Part shown: one piece after another, positions 1 through 6,294 of the stretch
How positions within the stretch are numbered: position 1 is the stretch's first letter
Layout of the letters: every line of letters begins with the position of its first letter
Source of the DNA: Opitutia bacterium
GTDB taxonomy: Bacteria > Verrucomicrobiota > Verrucomicrobiae > Opitutales > UBA953
DNA: 12,262 nucleotides
NCBI GenBank assembly: GCA_947488485.1
Contig: CANKZO010000053.1
Location: 1 to 12,262 of the forward strand
Direction: 5' to 3'
Notes under the pieces: generated by a model
Seen by the model: only the letters and a program-made list of their open reading frames with translations
Databases searched by the model: none
What the model was told of the DNA's origin: nothing
Made by a program: the position numbers and the translations under genes

Positions 1-232
1 ACGGGGCGAAGAGCAGCACCTTGGCCGGAAACTTCACGCCGCGGGCGCCGGCCTCCAGCACGAGATGCGCGCCGAGCGACCAGGCGATGACCGCGTCGCA
101 GCCGGTCAGGTTCTCGGCGGCGCCCATGACGGGCGGGTAGATGAGGTGCTCGGCGTCGGGCGCATGCGCCAACGCGATGGCCTTCATCTCTTCGAGCGAG
201 ACACCCCAGCCGCCCAGCCAGCCGATCTTCAT
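1..232 (-). CDS. BioH/BioG-like alpha/beta hydrolase, N-terminal part (truncated by window edge)
   Basis: The visible part is the first 77 residues; the rest lies beyond the left edge. It starts with an ATG that overlaps the bioF stop by 4 nt (ATGA), so it is the fifth gene of the biotin operon and translationally coupled to bioF. Seen: an early GWLGGWG segment (residues 4-10) that resembles the oxyanion loop of BioH-type hydrolases, and A-W-S-L-G at 50-54, which matches the nucleophile elbow GxSxG with Ser52 as nucleophile and Ala in place of the first Gly. A beta strand (KVLLFAP, 71-77) follows at the expected distance. Known: BioH, BioG and related esterases cleave the pimeloyl-ACP methyl ester to give the substrate used by BioF. 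I infer that role from position and fold. The catalytic Asp and His lie outside the window, so the subfamily cannot be named. Confidence 0.75.
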   Translation of the reverse strand, partial: MKIGWLGGWGVSLEEMKAIALAHAPDAEHLIYPPVMGAAENLTGCDAVIAWSLGAHLVLEAGARGVKFPAKVLLFAP

Positions 233-1374
233 GCGGTGACGCCCTTCAAGGCGGAGACGAAGGAGGACAACACGGCAGGAGAAAGACCTCGGCGCAGCGA
301 GATACGGATGCGTCCGGTGCGTACGGGTACCGTGGGCGGACGGATGGCGGAGACCATGAAGCCGGCGGCGCGCAGCGCGGTGGCGTATTTCAGGGTGACG
401 TCCGAGTCGCCGAGAATCAGCGGGATGATCGGCGAATCGCCCGAGGGCACGGCGAAACCGGCTTCGACGAGTCCGTCGCGCCAGGCCTGGGAAAGCGCAT
501 GGAGTTCGCCCCGTTCGCCCGACATGCCCTTCACGCGGTCGATGGCGGCGAGGGCGGCGGCCACGCAGGAGGGGGCGAGGTAGGTCGAATAGACGAACTC
601 GCCGGCGAAATTGATCAGGGAGTCACGGACCTCCGGGGCGTGCGAGAGCACATAGGCGCCCTGCGAACCGAGGCCTTTGCCGAGCGTGCCGACCACGATG
701 TCCGCGGCGGCGAAAGCGCCCTGTCCTTCCTGCAGTCCGGAACCCGTGGCGCCATACCAGCCCGTGGCGTGGGCTTCGTCGAGCACCCAGCAGAAACCGA
801 AACGCTTCCGGAGCGAAGCCAGGCGCTTCAGGTCCGGGCTATCGCCGTCCATGGAGTAGACGCTCTCGGTCACGACGAAGATGACACCATCGAGGGCGGG
901 CTCTTCGTGGAGCATGAGCTCGAGCGCATCGAGGTCATTGTGGGCGAAGCGACGCAGGCGGGCGCCCGAGGCCATGATGCCATCGAGCATGCTCGCGTGC
1001 ACGAGACGATCGGCGAGGATGAGGTCGCCCTTCTTCGGCAGGCCGCCGAGGACGGCGGAGTTGGCCGCGAAGCCGGTGTTCATCACGAGGCCGTGCGCGT
1101 AGCCCTGCCAGGCGGCGAGGGTCTGCTCGAGCTTCTGATGGATCTCGGTGTAACCGGTGACGAGCGGCGAGGCCGCGGCCGAGGCGCCCCATTCGTGCAA
1201 GGCGGCCACGCCGGCGGCGATGACCGCCGGATCGCGCGAGAGGCCGAGGTAATCGTTATCAGCGAGGTTGACGCGCTTATCGTCCGAAGCCCGCGCGGTC
1301 AGCTTGCGGCGCAGCGACGACCCTTCGCGCTGGGCGAGGGACTGACGCAGGCGCTGCAGCAGGGCTTCGTTCAC
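229..1374 (-). CDS. bioF: 8-amino-7-oxononanoate synthase (KAPA synthase), BioF
   Basis: PLP-dependent enzyme that joins a pimeloyl thioester with L-alanine to make KAPA, releasing CO2 and the thiol carrier; cytosolic, first step of biotin ring assembly. The 381 residues match the usual length of about 385. Seen: NDYLGL near 40-45, His126 in LVHAS (PLP-stacking position), SVYSMDGD at 171-178, DEAHATG at 199-205, the Schiff-base lysine Lys233 in GTLGKGLGS, and the C-terminal IRPPTVP block at 344-350 typical of the family. The start is a GTG that overlaps the bioD stop (GTGA), so translation is probably coupled; no good Shine-Dalgarno is seen. The gene ends in an ATGA overlap with the hydrolase that follows. 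It could be confused with 2-amino-3-ketobutyrate CoA ligase by sequence alone, but the operon settles it. Confidence 0.96.
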   Translation of the reverse strand: MNEALLQRLRQSLAQREGSSLRRKLTARASDDKRVNLADNDYLGLSRDPAVIAAGVAALHEWGASAAASPLVTGYTEIHQKLEQTLAAWQGYAHGLVMNTGFAANSAVLGGLPKKGDLILADRLVHASMLDGIMASGARLRRFAHNDLDALELMLHEEPALDGVIFVVTESVYSMDGDSPDLKRLASLRKRFGFCWVLDEAHATGWYGATGSGLQEGQGAFAAADIVVGTLGKGLGSQGAYVLSHAPEVRDSLINFAGEFVYSTYLAPSCVAAALAAIDRVKGMSGERGELHALSQAWRDGLVEAGFAVPSGDSPIIPLILGDSDVTLKYATALRAAGFMVSAIRPPTVPVRTGRIRISLRRGLSPAVLSSFVSALKGVTA

Positions 1375-1997
1375 CGCGGCAGGAAGTGGAAGCGGGCGGA
1401 CTTTTCGCCTTTACCCGACTCACCGAGCAACGGGATCCACGAAGCCTGCAGGCCGGCGCGATTGCTCGCGGCGACTTCCTTCGACGGCTTCTTGATCGCA
1501 TTGAGCCAGACGCCGATCGGGCCGTCGTAACGACGACGCAAGTAGGCGATAGCCAGACGGGCCTGATTGATCGCGCCGAGCCGGTCTTCGACCACGACGA
1601 TGGCCACGGTCGGCTTGATCGCCGCGGCGAAGTCCGCCCAGTCCTGACCCTTGGGGTCGATCGGGACGGCCACGCCACCGGCGCCTTCGACGACGCGACA
1701 CGGCGCGTGCGGGACGGCTTTGTAGAGTTTCAGGAGCGTCGCGAGGTCGAGCGTCTTGCGGGCCTTCTTCGCCGCAGCGAGCGGGGCGATCGGCGCGGGG
1801 AGCGTCAACAGCGTGTGCGCCTCGGCCCACTTGCCCGCGGCCTTCTTGGCGTCGGCCGGACGACCGGCGCCGGCGCCTGATTCCACCGGCTTGATGACTT
1901 GGGTGAAACCATCGCGAGCGAGGCGACGCGCGAGCAGGCCGGCGACGTGGGTCTTGCCCACGCCGGTGTCGCTGCCGGTGACGAAGATGACGGCCAT
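1371..1997 (-). CDS. bioD: ATP-dependent dethiobiotin synthetase, BioD
   Basis: Closes the ureido ring of dethiobiotin from DAPA, CO2 and ATP; cytosolic, third of the four late biotin steps. The 208-residue protein opens with MAVIFVTGSDTGVGKT, whose P-loop GSDTGVGKT is at residues 8-16. KPVESG (Lys36) matches the family's substrate-binding lysine motif, and VEGAGG at 103-108 is the second family signature. Length is slightly below the usual 215-230. I chose the ATG at 1997 because the P-loop strand begins there at the normal distance and because it lies one base after the bioB stop; the reading frame stays open upstream, but only as antiphase sequence of bioB. The stop overlaps the GTG of bioF by 4 nt. 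Confidence 0.95.
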   Translation of the reverse strand: MAVIFVTGSDTGVGKTHVAGLLARRLARDGFTQVIKPVESGAGAGRPADAKKAAGKWAEAHTLLTLPAPIAPLAAAKKARKTLDLATLLKLYKAVPHAPCRVVEGAGGVAVPIDPKGQDWADFAAAIKPTVAIVVVEDRLGAINQARLAIAYLRRRYDGPIGVWLNAIKKPSKEVAASNRAGLQASWIPLLGESGKGEKSARFHFLPR

Positions 1998-1998
1998 G

Positions 1999-3069
1999 TT
2001 ACTTGCAGCCGCAGCCGCCGGTTCCGCAGGATTCTTCGGCCGCGTTGGCGGCGGCGAATTCGGCGACGCTCGGCCACTCGGCCGGCTTGGCGTCCGCCGG
2101 GGCGATCTCACCGCGATGGACGCGACGGGCTTCGTCCGGATGCATCGGGTGCAGGCCGAGACGCTTCATGAGGTTCATGTCCTCCTCGATGTCGGGGTTA
2201 CCCGTGGTGAGGAGCTTCTCGCCCAGGAAGATCGAGTTGGCGCCGGCGAGATAGCAGAGGGCCTGCGTCTCATCGTTCATGCTGGCGCGGCCGGCGGAGA
2301 GGCGGACCATCGCCTTCGGCATCAGGATGCGGGCGACGGCGACGGTGCGCACGAATTCGATGGTATCGACGAACTTACGGCCGGCGAGCGGCGTACCTTC
2401 GACGGCGACGAGCGCGTTGATCGGTACGGAGTCCGGCTGGGGGTCGAGCTGGGCGAGCTCGACGAGCATCTTCAGGCGGTCGTCGACCGTCTCACCCATC
2501 CCGATGATGCCGCCGGAGCAGACTTCGAGGCCGGCCTTGCGGACGTTCGAGAGGGTCTGGAGACGGTCGTCGTAAGTACGGGTGGTGATGATCTTGGAGT
2601 AGTGCTCGCGCGAGGTGTCGAGGTTATGGTTATAGACGTCGCAACCGGCCTGCTTGAGGCGGGAGGCTTGGGCTTCGCTGACCATCCCGAGGGTGCAGCA
2701 GACTTCGAGGCCGAGTTCCTTCACGCCGGAGACGGTGTTCAGGACGCTGTCGAACTGCTTGCCATCGTTCACGCGGCGCCAGGCGGCGCCCATGCAGAAG
2801 CGGGTCGCGCCGCCGGCCTTGGCCTTACGGGCGTCGGCGAGGATCGCCTGCGTCTCCATGAGGGCTTCGGTCTCGAGGCCGGTCTGGTTGTGGATCGACT
2901 GCGGGCAATAGGCGCAGTCTTCAGGGCAGGCGCCGGTCTTGATCGACTTGAGCGTGCAGAGCTGCACGCCGGCCGGATCCTGGTGGGCTTGGTGGACTTG
3001 CTGAGCCTTGAAGATCAGCGTGTTGAGCGGCAGGTCGTAGAGCGCTCGGGCTTCGGTGAGGTTAGGCAT
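1999..3069 (-). CDS. bioB: Biotin synthase (radical SAM), BioB
   Basis: Inserts sulfur into dethiobiotin to make biotin, using two SAM, a [4Fe-4S] cluster and an auxiliary [2Fe-2S] cluster. The 356 residues fit the family. Seen: the radical SAM motif CxxxCxxC at Cys48, Cys52 and Cys55 in [21 protein letters not shown] at 146-153; GGIIGMGET at 186-194. The four expected ligands of the auxiliary cluster are present: Cys92, Cys124, Cys184 and Arg256 (in VRLSAGR). The tail is unusually Cys-rich, ending CGTGGCGCK, which some biotin synthases share; its role is unclear. The gene follows bioA after 84 bp and is one base from bioD. No Shine-Dalgarno precedes the ATG; the sequence there is a run of T residues. 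Confidence 0.97.
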   Translation of the reverse strand: MPNLTEARALYDLPLNTLIFKAQQVHQAHQDPAGVQLCTLKSIKTGACPEDCAYCPQSIHNQTGLETEALMETQAILADARKAKAGGATRFCMGAAWRRVNDGKQFDSVLNTVSGVKELGLEVCCTLGMVSEAQASRLKQAGCDVYNHNLDTSREHYSKIITTRTYDDRLQTLSNVRKAGLEVCSGGIIGMGETVDDRLKMLVELAQLDPQPDSVPINALVAVEGTPLAGRKFVDTIEFVRTVAVARILMPKAMVRLSAGRASMNDETQALCYLAGANSIFLGEKLLTTGNPDIEEDMNLMKRLGLHPMHPDEARRVHRGEIAPADAKPAEWPSVAEFAAANAAEESCGTGGCGCK

Positions 3070-3086
3070 ATGTAAAAAAGGTGGTG

Positions 3087-3114
3087 GCGGTTGGCGGTTA
3101 GCGGTTGGCGGATA
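3087..3114. repeat. Four tandem 7-bp repeats of GCGGTTR type, bioA-bioB spacer
   Basis: Four consecutive heptamers read GCGGTTG, GCGGTTA, GCGGTTG, GCGGATA. They lie in the 84-bp gap between bioA and bioB, about 20 bp upstream of the bioB start. The same unit occurs in the spacer upstream of bioA at 4618-4645. The purpose is unknown. Confidence 0.8.
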
Positions 3115-3129
3115 GGAAAGATGTTTGAG

Positions 3130-3154
3130 GTAGGGGCAGTACCGCGTGCTGCCC
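3130..3154 (+). repeat. REP-like hairpin A (overlaps bioA stop)
   Basis: A GTAG foot (3130-3133) is followed by arm GGGCAGTAC (3134-3142), loop CGC, and arm GTGCTGCCC (3146-3154). The arms pair at 8 of 9 positions, with the ninth a possible G-T wobble. The complementary strand of the right end supplies the TAG stop codon of bioA (3156-3154). The architecture matches the hairpins at 6231-6292 and 7624-7738. Confidence 0.75.
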
Positions 3155-4536
3155 TAGTCTGCTTTAAGGCTCGGCAGCACTTCGTCCATCGCGAGGCGGA
3201 CGGCGCGGACGAGGTGCTTCACTTCGTCGGCTTGGAGGGAGATCGGCGGAACGAAGAGAATCGAGTCGGCCAGCGGACGGATGATGAGGCCATGGCGACG
3301 GGCAGCCAAGGCGACCTGGAAACCGGCCCGGGTATCGGTCGGCCAGCGTTCAGCGGAGACGGGCTTGAACTCGACGGAGCCGGTGAGTCCGAGCTGGCGG
3401 AAGGTGCGGACGTGCGCGTGACCGGCGAAGGCGGCGGCCATCTCGCGGCCGAGGAGCGTGGCGCGCTCGGCGACCTGACCCGAGGCCAGCATGGGCTTCA
3501 GCTTACGCAGCGAAGCACGGGCCACGGCGCAGGCGAGCGGGTTGCCTGAGAAGGTATGTCCGTGGAAGAAGGTCTTTCCTTCGGAGAACTTACCGACGAA
3601 AGCCTCGTAGATCTTTTCCGAGGTCAGCGTCGCGGCGAGCGGCAGGTAGCCGGCGGCGAGGCCTTTCGCGAGGCAAAGGAAATCAGGGACGACGCCTTCA
3701 CGCTCCGCAGCGGTCAGCGCACCGAGGCGGCCGAAGCCGGTGAAGACTTCGTCGAGGATGAGGTGCACGCCGTATTGACGACAAAGGGCGGCGATGGCCT
3801 TCACGAAGCCCGCAGGCTGCTGGATCATGCCGGCGGCGCCTTGGACGACGGGCTCGAAGATCAAGCAGGCCGTCGTGGCTGCATCGCGCTCGAGGATCGC
3901 CTTCAACGCGGCCAGCGAGGCGGACGCGTCGGAGCGGGTGATTTGACCGGCGCACTCAGAGTGAACCGGCGCGGGGAAAGTCTGCGCGGCGAAGAGCCAG
4001 GGATTGAAGCGGCGGTGGAACTCGGAGCGTTCGCCGACGGCCATCGTCCCGAAGGTGTCGCCATGGTAGGCACCTTCCATCGAAATGACGCCGCGCTTGG
4101 CGTCCTGACCGACGAGCTGCCAGTATTGGAACGAAAGCTTCAGCGCGACCTCCACGGCGTTGCTGCCGTTGTCGGTGTAGAAGCAACGCGGCAGGGCGCC
4201 GCCGGTCAGCCCTGCGAGATCTTCGGCCAGCTCGGTCGCGATCGGGTGGTTCAGGCCGAGCAGGGTCACGTGAGCGACCTGGTCGAGCTGCTCGCGGAGA
4301 GCGTGGTTCAGATCGGGGTCGTTATGGCCGTGGACGTTCGTCCAGACCGAGGCGTTGCCATCGAGGTAACGCTTCCCTTCCCCGTCGATCAGCCAGCTGC
4401 CCTCGCCGCGGACCAGGTGCAGGCGGGGGTTATCCTGATACTCCCGCATCTGGGTAAACGGGTGCCACCCGAAGCGCCGGTCGGCGGCATCGAGGGCGTC
4501 CGTGGCGGACGAAGCGGCTGCGGTGGCAGTCGGCAT
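3154..4536 (-). CDS. bioA: Adenosylmethionine-8-amino-7-oxononanoate aminotransferase, BioA
   Basis: PLP aminotransferase that converts KAPA to DAPA, in most members with SAM as amino donor (a lysine-using variant exists in other bacteria and cannot be excluded by eye). It is 460 residues long, near the family's upper normal size, with a low-complexity Ala/Thr-rich N-terminus. Seen: the BioA hallmark WHPFTQM at 24-30, GSNAVEVALKL at 124-134, EGAYHGDTFG at 154-163, the cofactor aspartate Asp262 in LILDEVFTGFGR, the Schiff-base Lys291 in CLAKGLAAGYLPL, and HGHTFSGNPLACA near 325-337. It is the first gene of the operon. A BirA-type operator ends 29 bp upstream of the ATG. There is no well-spaced Shine-Dalgarno; a GGGAGG lies too far upstream. 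The stop codon falls inside a REP-like hairpin. Confidence 0.96.
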   Translation of the reverse strand: MPTATAAASSATDALDAADRRFGWHPFTQMREYQDNPRLHLVRGEGSWLIDGEGKRYLDGNASVWTNVHGHNDPDLNHALREQLDQVAHVTLLGLNHPIATELAEDLAGLTGGALPRCFYTDNGSNAVEVALKLSFQYWQLVGQDAKRGVISMEGAYHGDTFGTMAVGERSEFHRRFNPWLFAAQTFPAPVHSECAGQITRSDASASLAALKAILERDAATTACLIFEPVVQGAAGMIQQPAGFVKAIAALCRQYGVHLILDEVFTGFGRLGALTAAEREGVVPDFLCLAKGLAAGYLPLAATLTSEKIYEAFVGKFSEGKTFFHGHTFSGNPLACAVARASLRKLKPMLASGQVAERATLLGREMAAAFAGHAHVRTFRQLGLTGSVEFKPVSAERWPTDTRAGFQVALAARRHGLIIRPLADSILFVPPISLQADEVKHLVRAVRLAMDEVLPSLKAD

Positions 4537-4564
4537 ACCCTATGCCTAGGGCCCTCCCGCCCTA

Positions 4565-4596
4565 TTGTTAAGCCCGAAGTAGGGGGAGGTTTACAA
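4565..4596 (-). promoter_or_regulatory. BirA-type biotin operator upstream of bioA
   Basis: Read on the plus strand the site is TTGTTAAGC, 14 bases, GGTTTACAA. This matches the known bacterial BirA box, an inverted repeat of about TTGTTAACC / GGTTAACAA separated by 14-15 bp, with few deviations. It lies 29 bp upstream of the bioA ATG and directed toward the bio operon. Known: holo-BirA with an N-terminal DNA-binding domain binds such sites and represses biotin genes when biotin is plentiful. I infer the same here; birA is not in the window, and I could not place a -10/-35 pair with certainty within or beside the dyad. Confidence 0.85.
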
Positions 4597-4617
4597 TGGC
4601 CTAGACCACAGGTTTTA

Positions 4618-4645
4618 GCGGTTAGCGGCTGGCGGTTAGCGGTTG
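4618..4645. repeat. Four tandem 7-bp repeats of GCGGYTR type upstream of bioA
   Basis: The units are GCGGTTA, GCGGCTG, GCGGTTA, GCGGTTG. A 16-base stretch beginning GGCGGTTAGC is identical in the bioA-bioB gap (3093-3108) and here (4631-4646). Confidence 0.8.
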
Positions 4646-4660
4646 GGAATCCCAAGGACT

Positions 4661-4740
4661 CAAAGGGGGACCGGAAACCGGGAGGTATGCTGCGACATCA
4701 AGATCCCCAGCCAATCATCCGGTCTCCGGTTTCCTCTTTG
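4661..4740. repeat. Inverted repeat with CCGG-heptamer arms
   Basis: GGAAACCGG at 4673-4681 is complementary to CCGGTTTCC at 4726-4734, and the outer ends CAAAG (4661-4665) and CTTTG (4736-4740) also pair. The central loop is about 44 nt. Each arm holds two CCGG-started heptamers. There is no T-run beside it, so it is not a standard terminator. Confidence 0.6.
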
Positions 4741-4752
4741 TGTTTAAAGTTC

Positions 4753-4789
4753 CCGCCACCTGCCACCCGGGGCCGCCACCTGCCACCCG
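4753..4789. repeat. 17-bp direct repeat made of GCCACCY heptamers
   Basis: A 17-bp unit (CCGCCACCTGCCACCCG) occurs at 4753-4769 and again at 4773-4789, three bases apart and without mismatch. Each copy contains two 7-bp units, GCCACCT and GCCACCC. Confidence 0.8.
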
Positions 4790-4806
4790 AAACTTTGCTT
4801 CTCCCC

Positions 4807-4834
4807 ATACTCAATACTCCATACTCGATACTCG
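4807..4834. repeat. Four tandem 7-bp repeats ATACTCN
   Basis: Consecutive units ATACTCA, ATACTCC, ATACTCG, ATACTCG. Only the last base varies. The array ends about 70 bp upstream of the start codon of the plus-strand gene at 4903. Confidence 0.85.
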
Positions 4835-4902
4835 CTAAGGCATTCAGCCCATCCCCTCCGGGTTGACCCCTCGAGTGACATAGTCAGACTGAACTCACCC
4901 CG

Positions 4903-6120
4903 ATGCGCTTCACCCCGTTCATCAAAACCCTGCTGCCCTGCCTGCTGATGGCATGGCTAACCTCGGCGGCCACTGCCGAAACCAAGGCGCCGCCGTCGCC
5001 TTACGCTCAAGCCATGGCCCTCGTGGATAGCCTGCATGAAAAGAAACTGCCGCAGCCGAAGCCCTTCGGCGAAACCGAAGGAGATCTCTTCGAGGCGATG
5101 GCGGGGGGCCTCGTGCCGGCCGATCCGGCCTTCTGCGAACGCATCAAGCTGGTCGAAGTGACCGACGGCCTGCTGCCGGTGCTGGACCAACCCTTTCCCC
5201 TCTCCATGGTCAGCGGGCCAATCGTCGAAACGCGCGGCAATCTGATCGCCGCCCGGCTCTTCGCCTTGCGCGGTCACCTGCTCTGCCAGCAGGGCAAGGT
5301 CGCCGAAGGCCAGGCTTGGCTGCTGAAGCCGCGGCTGCTGGCCCGTCGCGAGGGAGGAGACCGGAGCCTAATGCACACCCTCACGGCCATGGCGCTGGAG
5401 GGTATCGGCCTGCAAACACCGGCCCTTTACGCTGAAACCTGGCCCAAGGCTGACCGCATGGCCTATCTCAAATCTGCGGAAGCCCTGACGCCGCTGGCCG
5501 ATCTCGCCACCGCCATCCGCAAGGACAACGAGTCCCTGCCGAAAAACCAACGCATACCCGCCTTGATCGCCGAGTTCAAGTCGCGCGACGCAGCGCAACA
5601 GCAAGCCGTGATCAAGGAGCGCTTCGGTCCGCTTTTCGGCACGACCGTCGAACATCAGGATATCCTGCGGCGCCTCCAAGGCCTGGTGACGAATCTCACG
5701 CCGGAAAGCTGGCTCGCCCTGACTGAAAAGATCTCCGGCGAACTGGCGCCCTTGACCATCGAGAAGGCGCAGGCTTTCACCGCGCGTAATGCCGCCGCCC
5801 TGCAATCCGTTCAGGCGGAGGAAGCCAAGCCCAGCCCGCAGGCCGCGGCGCCCGCGCCCTCGGCCGAAAAAGCCGAAGCCCTCTATCGCGTGCTGATCGG
5901 TCCCGGCGTCGAAGGCACCGCCCGCTCCCGCCTGAACTTAGTGAATATGGCCAAGCTGCTTGAGATCCTGATGCAGAAAGGCGCGAGCTTCGACGCGAAG
6001 GACCTGGCGACCGTCACCGACGCCTCCGGCAAGCCCGTGCGGATCGGCACCCACGAAGGTCAGCAGGCGGTCCTCGCCTCCGACGGACGACTCTTCCTGA
6101 CCCTCGGTCCGATCAAGTAA
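4903..6120 (+). CDS. Secreted or periplasmic protein of unknown function, 405 aa
   Basis: I do not recognise this family. Seen: an N-terminal signal peptide with Arg2 and Lys8, a hydrophobic core at about 9-22 and a likely signal peptidase I site after ATA at residue 25. The mature part is mostly predicted helical and Ala/Leu-rich. A stretch at 110-150 (LIAARLFALRGHLLCQQGKVAEGQAWLLK, given here only as its theme) has the alternating small/large pattern of a TPR-like helical hairpin. An Ala/Pro-rich linker at about 305-322 separates a short C-terminal segment (325-405) that ends in a strand-like turn-strand region. It is the only plus-strand gene in the window, divergent from bioA and convergent with the SGNH hydrolase. 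A TTGACC at 4863-4868 may be its -35 box; no Shine-Dalgarno precedes the ATG. Codon use resembles the neighbours. It is a real gene by its signal peptide and clean frame; function unknown. Confidence 0.8.
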   Translation: MRFTPFIKTLLPCLLMAWLTSAATAETKAPPSPYAQAMALVDSLHEKKLPQPKPFGETEGDLFEAMAGGLVPADPAFCERIKLVEVTDGLLPVLDQPFPLSMVSGPIVETRGNLIAARLFALRGHLLCQQGKVAEGQAWLLKPRLLARREGGDRSLMHTLTAMALEGIGLQTPALYAETWPKADRMAYLKSAEALTPLADLATAIRKDNESLPKNQRIPALIAEFKSRDAAQQQAVIKERFGPLFGTTVEHQDILRRLQGLVTNLTPESWLALTEKISGELAPLTIEKAQAFTARNAAALQSVQAEEAKPSPQAAAPAPSAEKAEALYRVLIGPGVEGTARSRLNLVNMAKLLEILMQKGASFDAKDLATVTDASGKPVRIGTHEGQQAVLASDGRLFLTLGPIK

Positions 6121-6134
6121 GGCGAAGTTAACTA

Positions 6135-6203
6135 GCCGAACCCCGAAGCCGATTGCCGATGGCTGAAATGCCGGCTCCCGAATGGCTGATGCCCCGATGG
6201 CCG
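6135..6203. repeat. Degenerate CCGAW repeats in the convergent spacer
   Basis: CCGAA or CCGAT (one CTGAA) recurs at 6136, 6143, 6149, 6156 and 6163, at spacings of 7, 6, 7 and 7 bp. Related pieces (CCCGAATGGCTGATG, CCCCGATGGCC) follow up to 6203. It is a looser version of the 7-bp periodicity seen upstream of bioA. Confidence 0.5.
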
Positions 6204-6230
6204 TAACCCGCCATCAGGAGTGAGCGCCTA

Positions 6231-6255
6231 GGTCAGCACGCAGTGCTGACCCTAC
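6231..6255 (-). repeat. REP-like hairpin B
   Basis: On the minus strand a GTAG foot (6255-6252) precedes a perfect 9-bp stem GGTCAGCAC with loop TGC. It lies in the convergent spacer between the secreted-protein gene and the SGNH hydrolase, 12 bp from hairpin C in the same orientation. Confidence 0.85.
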
Positions 6256-6267
6256 CTCGACACCCTC

Positions 6268-6292
6268 GGATGCGATGTCATCGCATCCCTAC
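6268..6292 (-). repeat. REP-like hairpin C
   Basis: On the minus strand a GTAG foot (6292-6289) precedes a perfect stem GGATGCGAT with loop GAC; the outer loop bases can also pair, giving 10 bp and a 1-nt loop. The stem sequence differs from hairpin B but the layout is the same. The foot is 2 bp beyond the stop codon of the SGNH hydrolase gene. Confidence 0.85.
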
Positions 6293-6294
6293 CC

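Larger units (their letters stand above)
4597..4902. other. Repeat-rich spacer between divergent bioA and the plus-strand secreted-protein gene
   Basis: No gene is supported in the 366 bp between the bioA and 4903 start codons. Apart from the operator, it is composed largely of short repeats that share a 7-bp period: GCGGYTR x4 (4618-4645), CCGGAAA/CCGGGAG (4671-4684), CCGGTCT/CCGGTTT (4719-4732), paired GCCACCT/GCCACCC twice (4755-4768 and 4775-4788) and ATACTCN x4 (4807-4834). An inverted repeat (CAAAG...GGAAACCGG with CCGGTTTCC...CTTTG) spans 4661-4740. AAAGTT (4746-4751) and AACTTT (4791-4796) bracket the GCCACCY block. Promoters for both flanking genes must lie here. Confidence 0.8.

Noticed and set aside
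499..1530. Long plus-strand open frame antisense to bioF and bioD
   Set aside because: It mirrors real genes and shows the Gly/Glu/Arg-rich composition of a shadow frame in GC-rich DNA; no domain is recognisable.
1756..3075. Long plus-strand open frame antisense to bioB
   Set aside because: The minus strand encodes an unmistakable biotin synthase with all cluster ligands; the plus-strand translation has no recognisable motif.
4618..4834. CRISPR array
   Set aside because: The repeats are 7 bp with no spacers between units and no cas genes nearby.
3556..4866. Long plus-strand open frame antisense to bioA and through the spacer
   Set aside because: It runs through BioA and the repeat spacer, including the BirA operator; a coding role is not credible.
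4537..4902. Biotin riboswitch upstream of bioA
   Set aside because: No biotin riboswitch class is established, and a BirA dyad explains control of the operon.
6231..6292. Rho-independent terminators at the REP hairpins
   Set aside because: The stems are strong but no T-run follows on either strand; the GTAG feet fit REP elements better. They could still affect mRNA ends.
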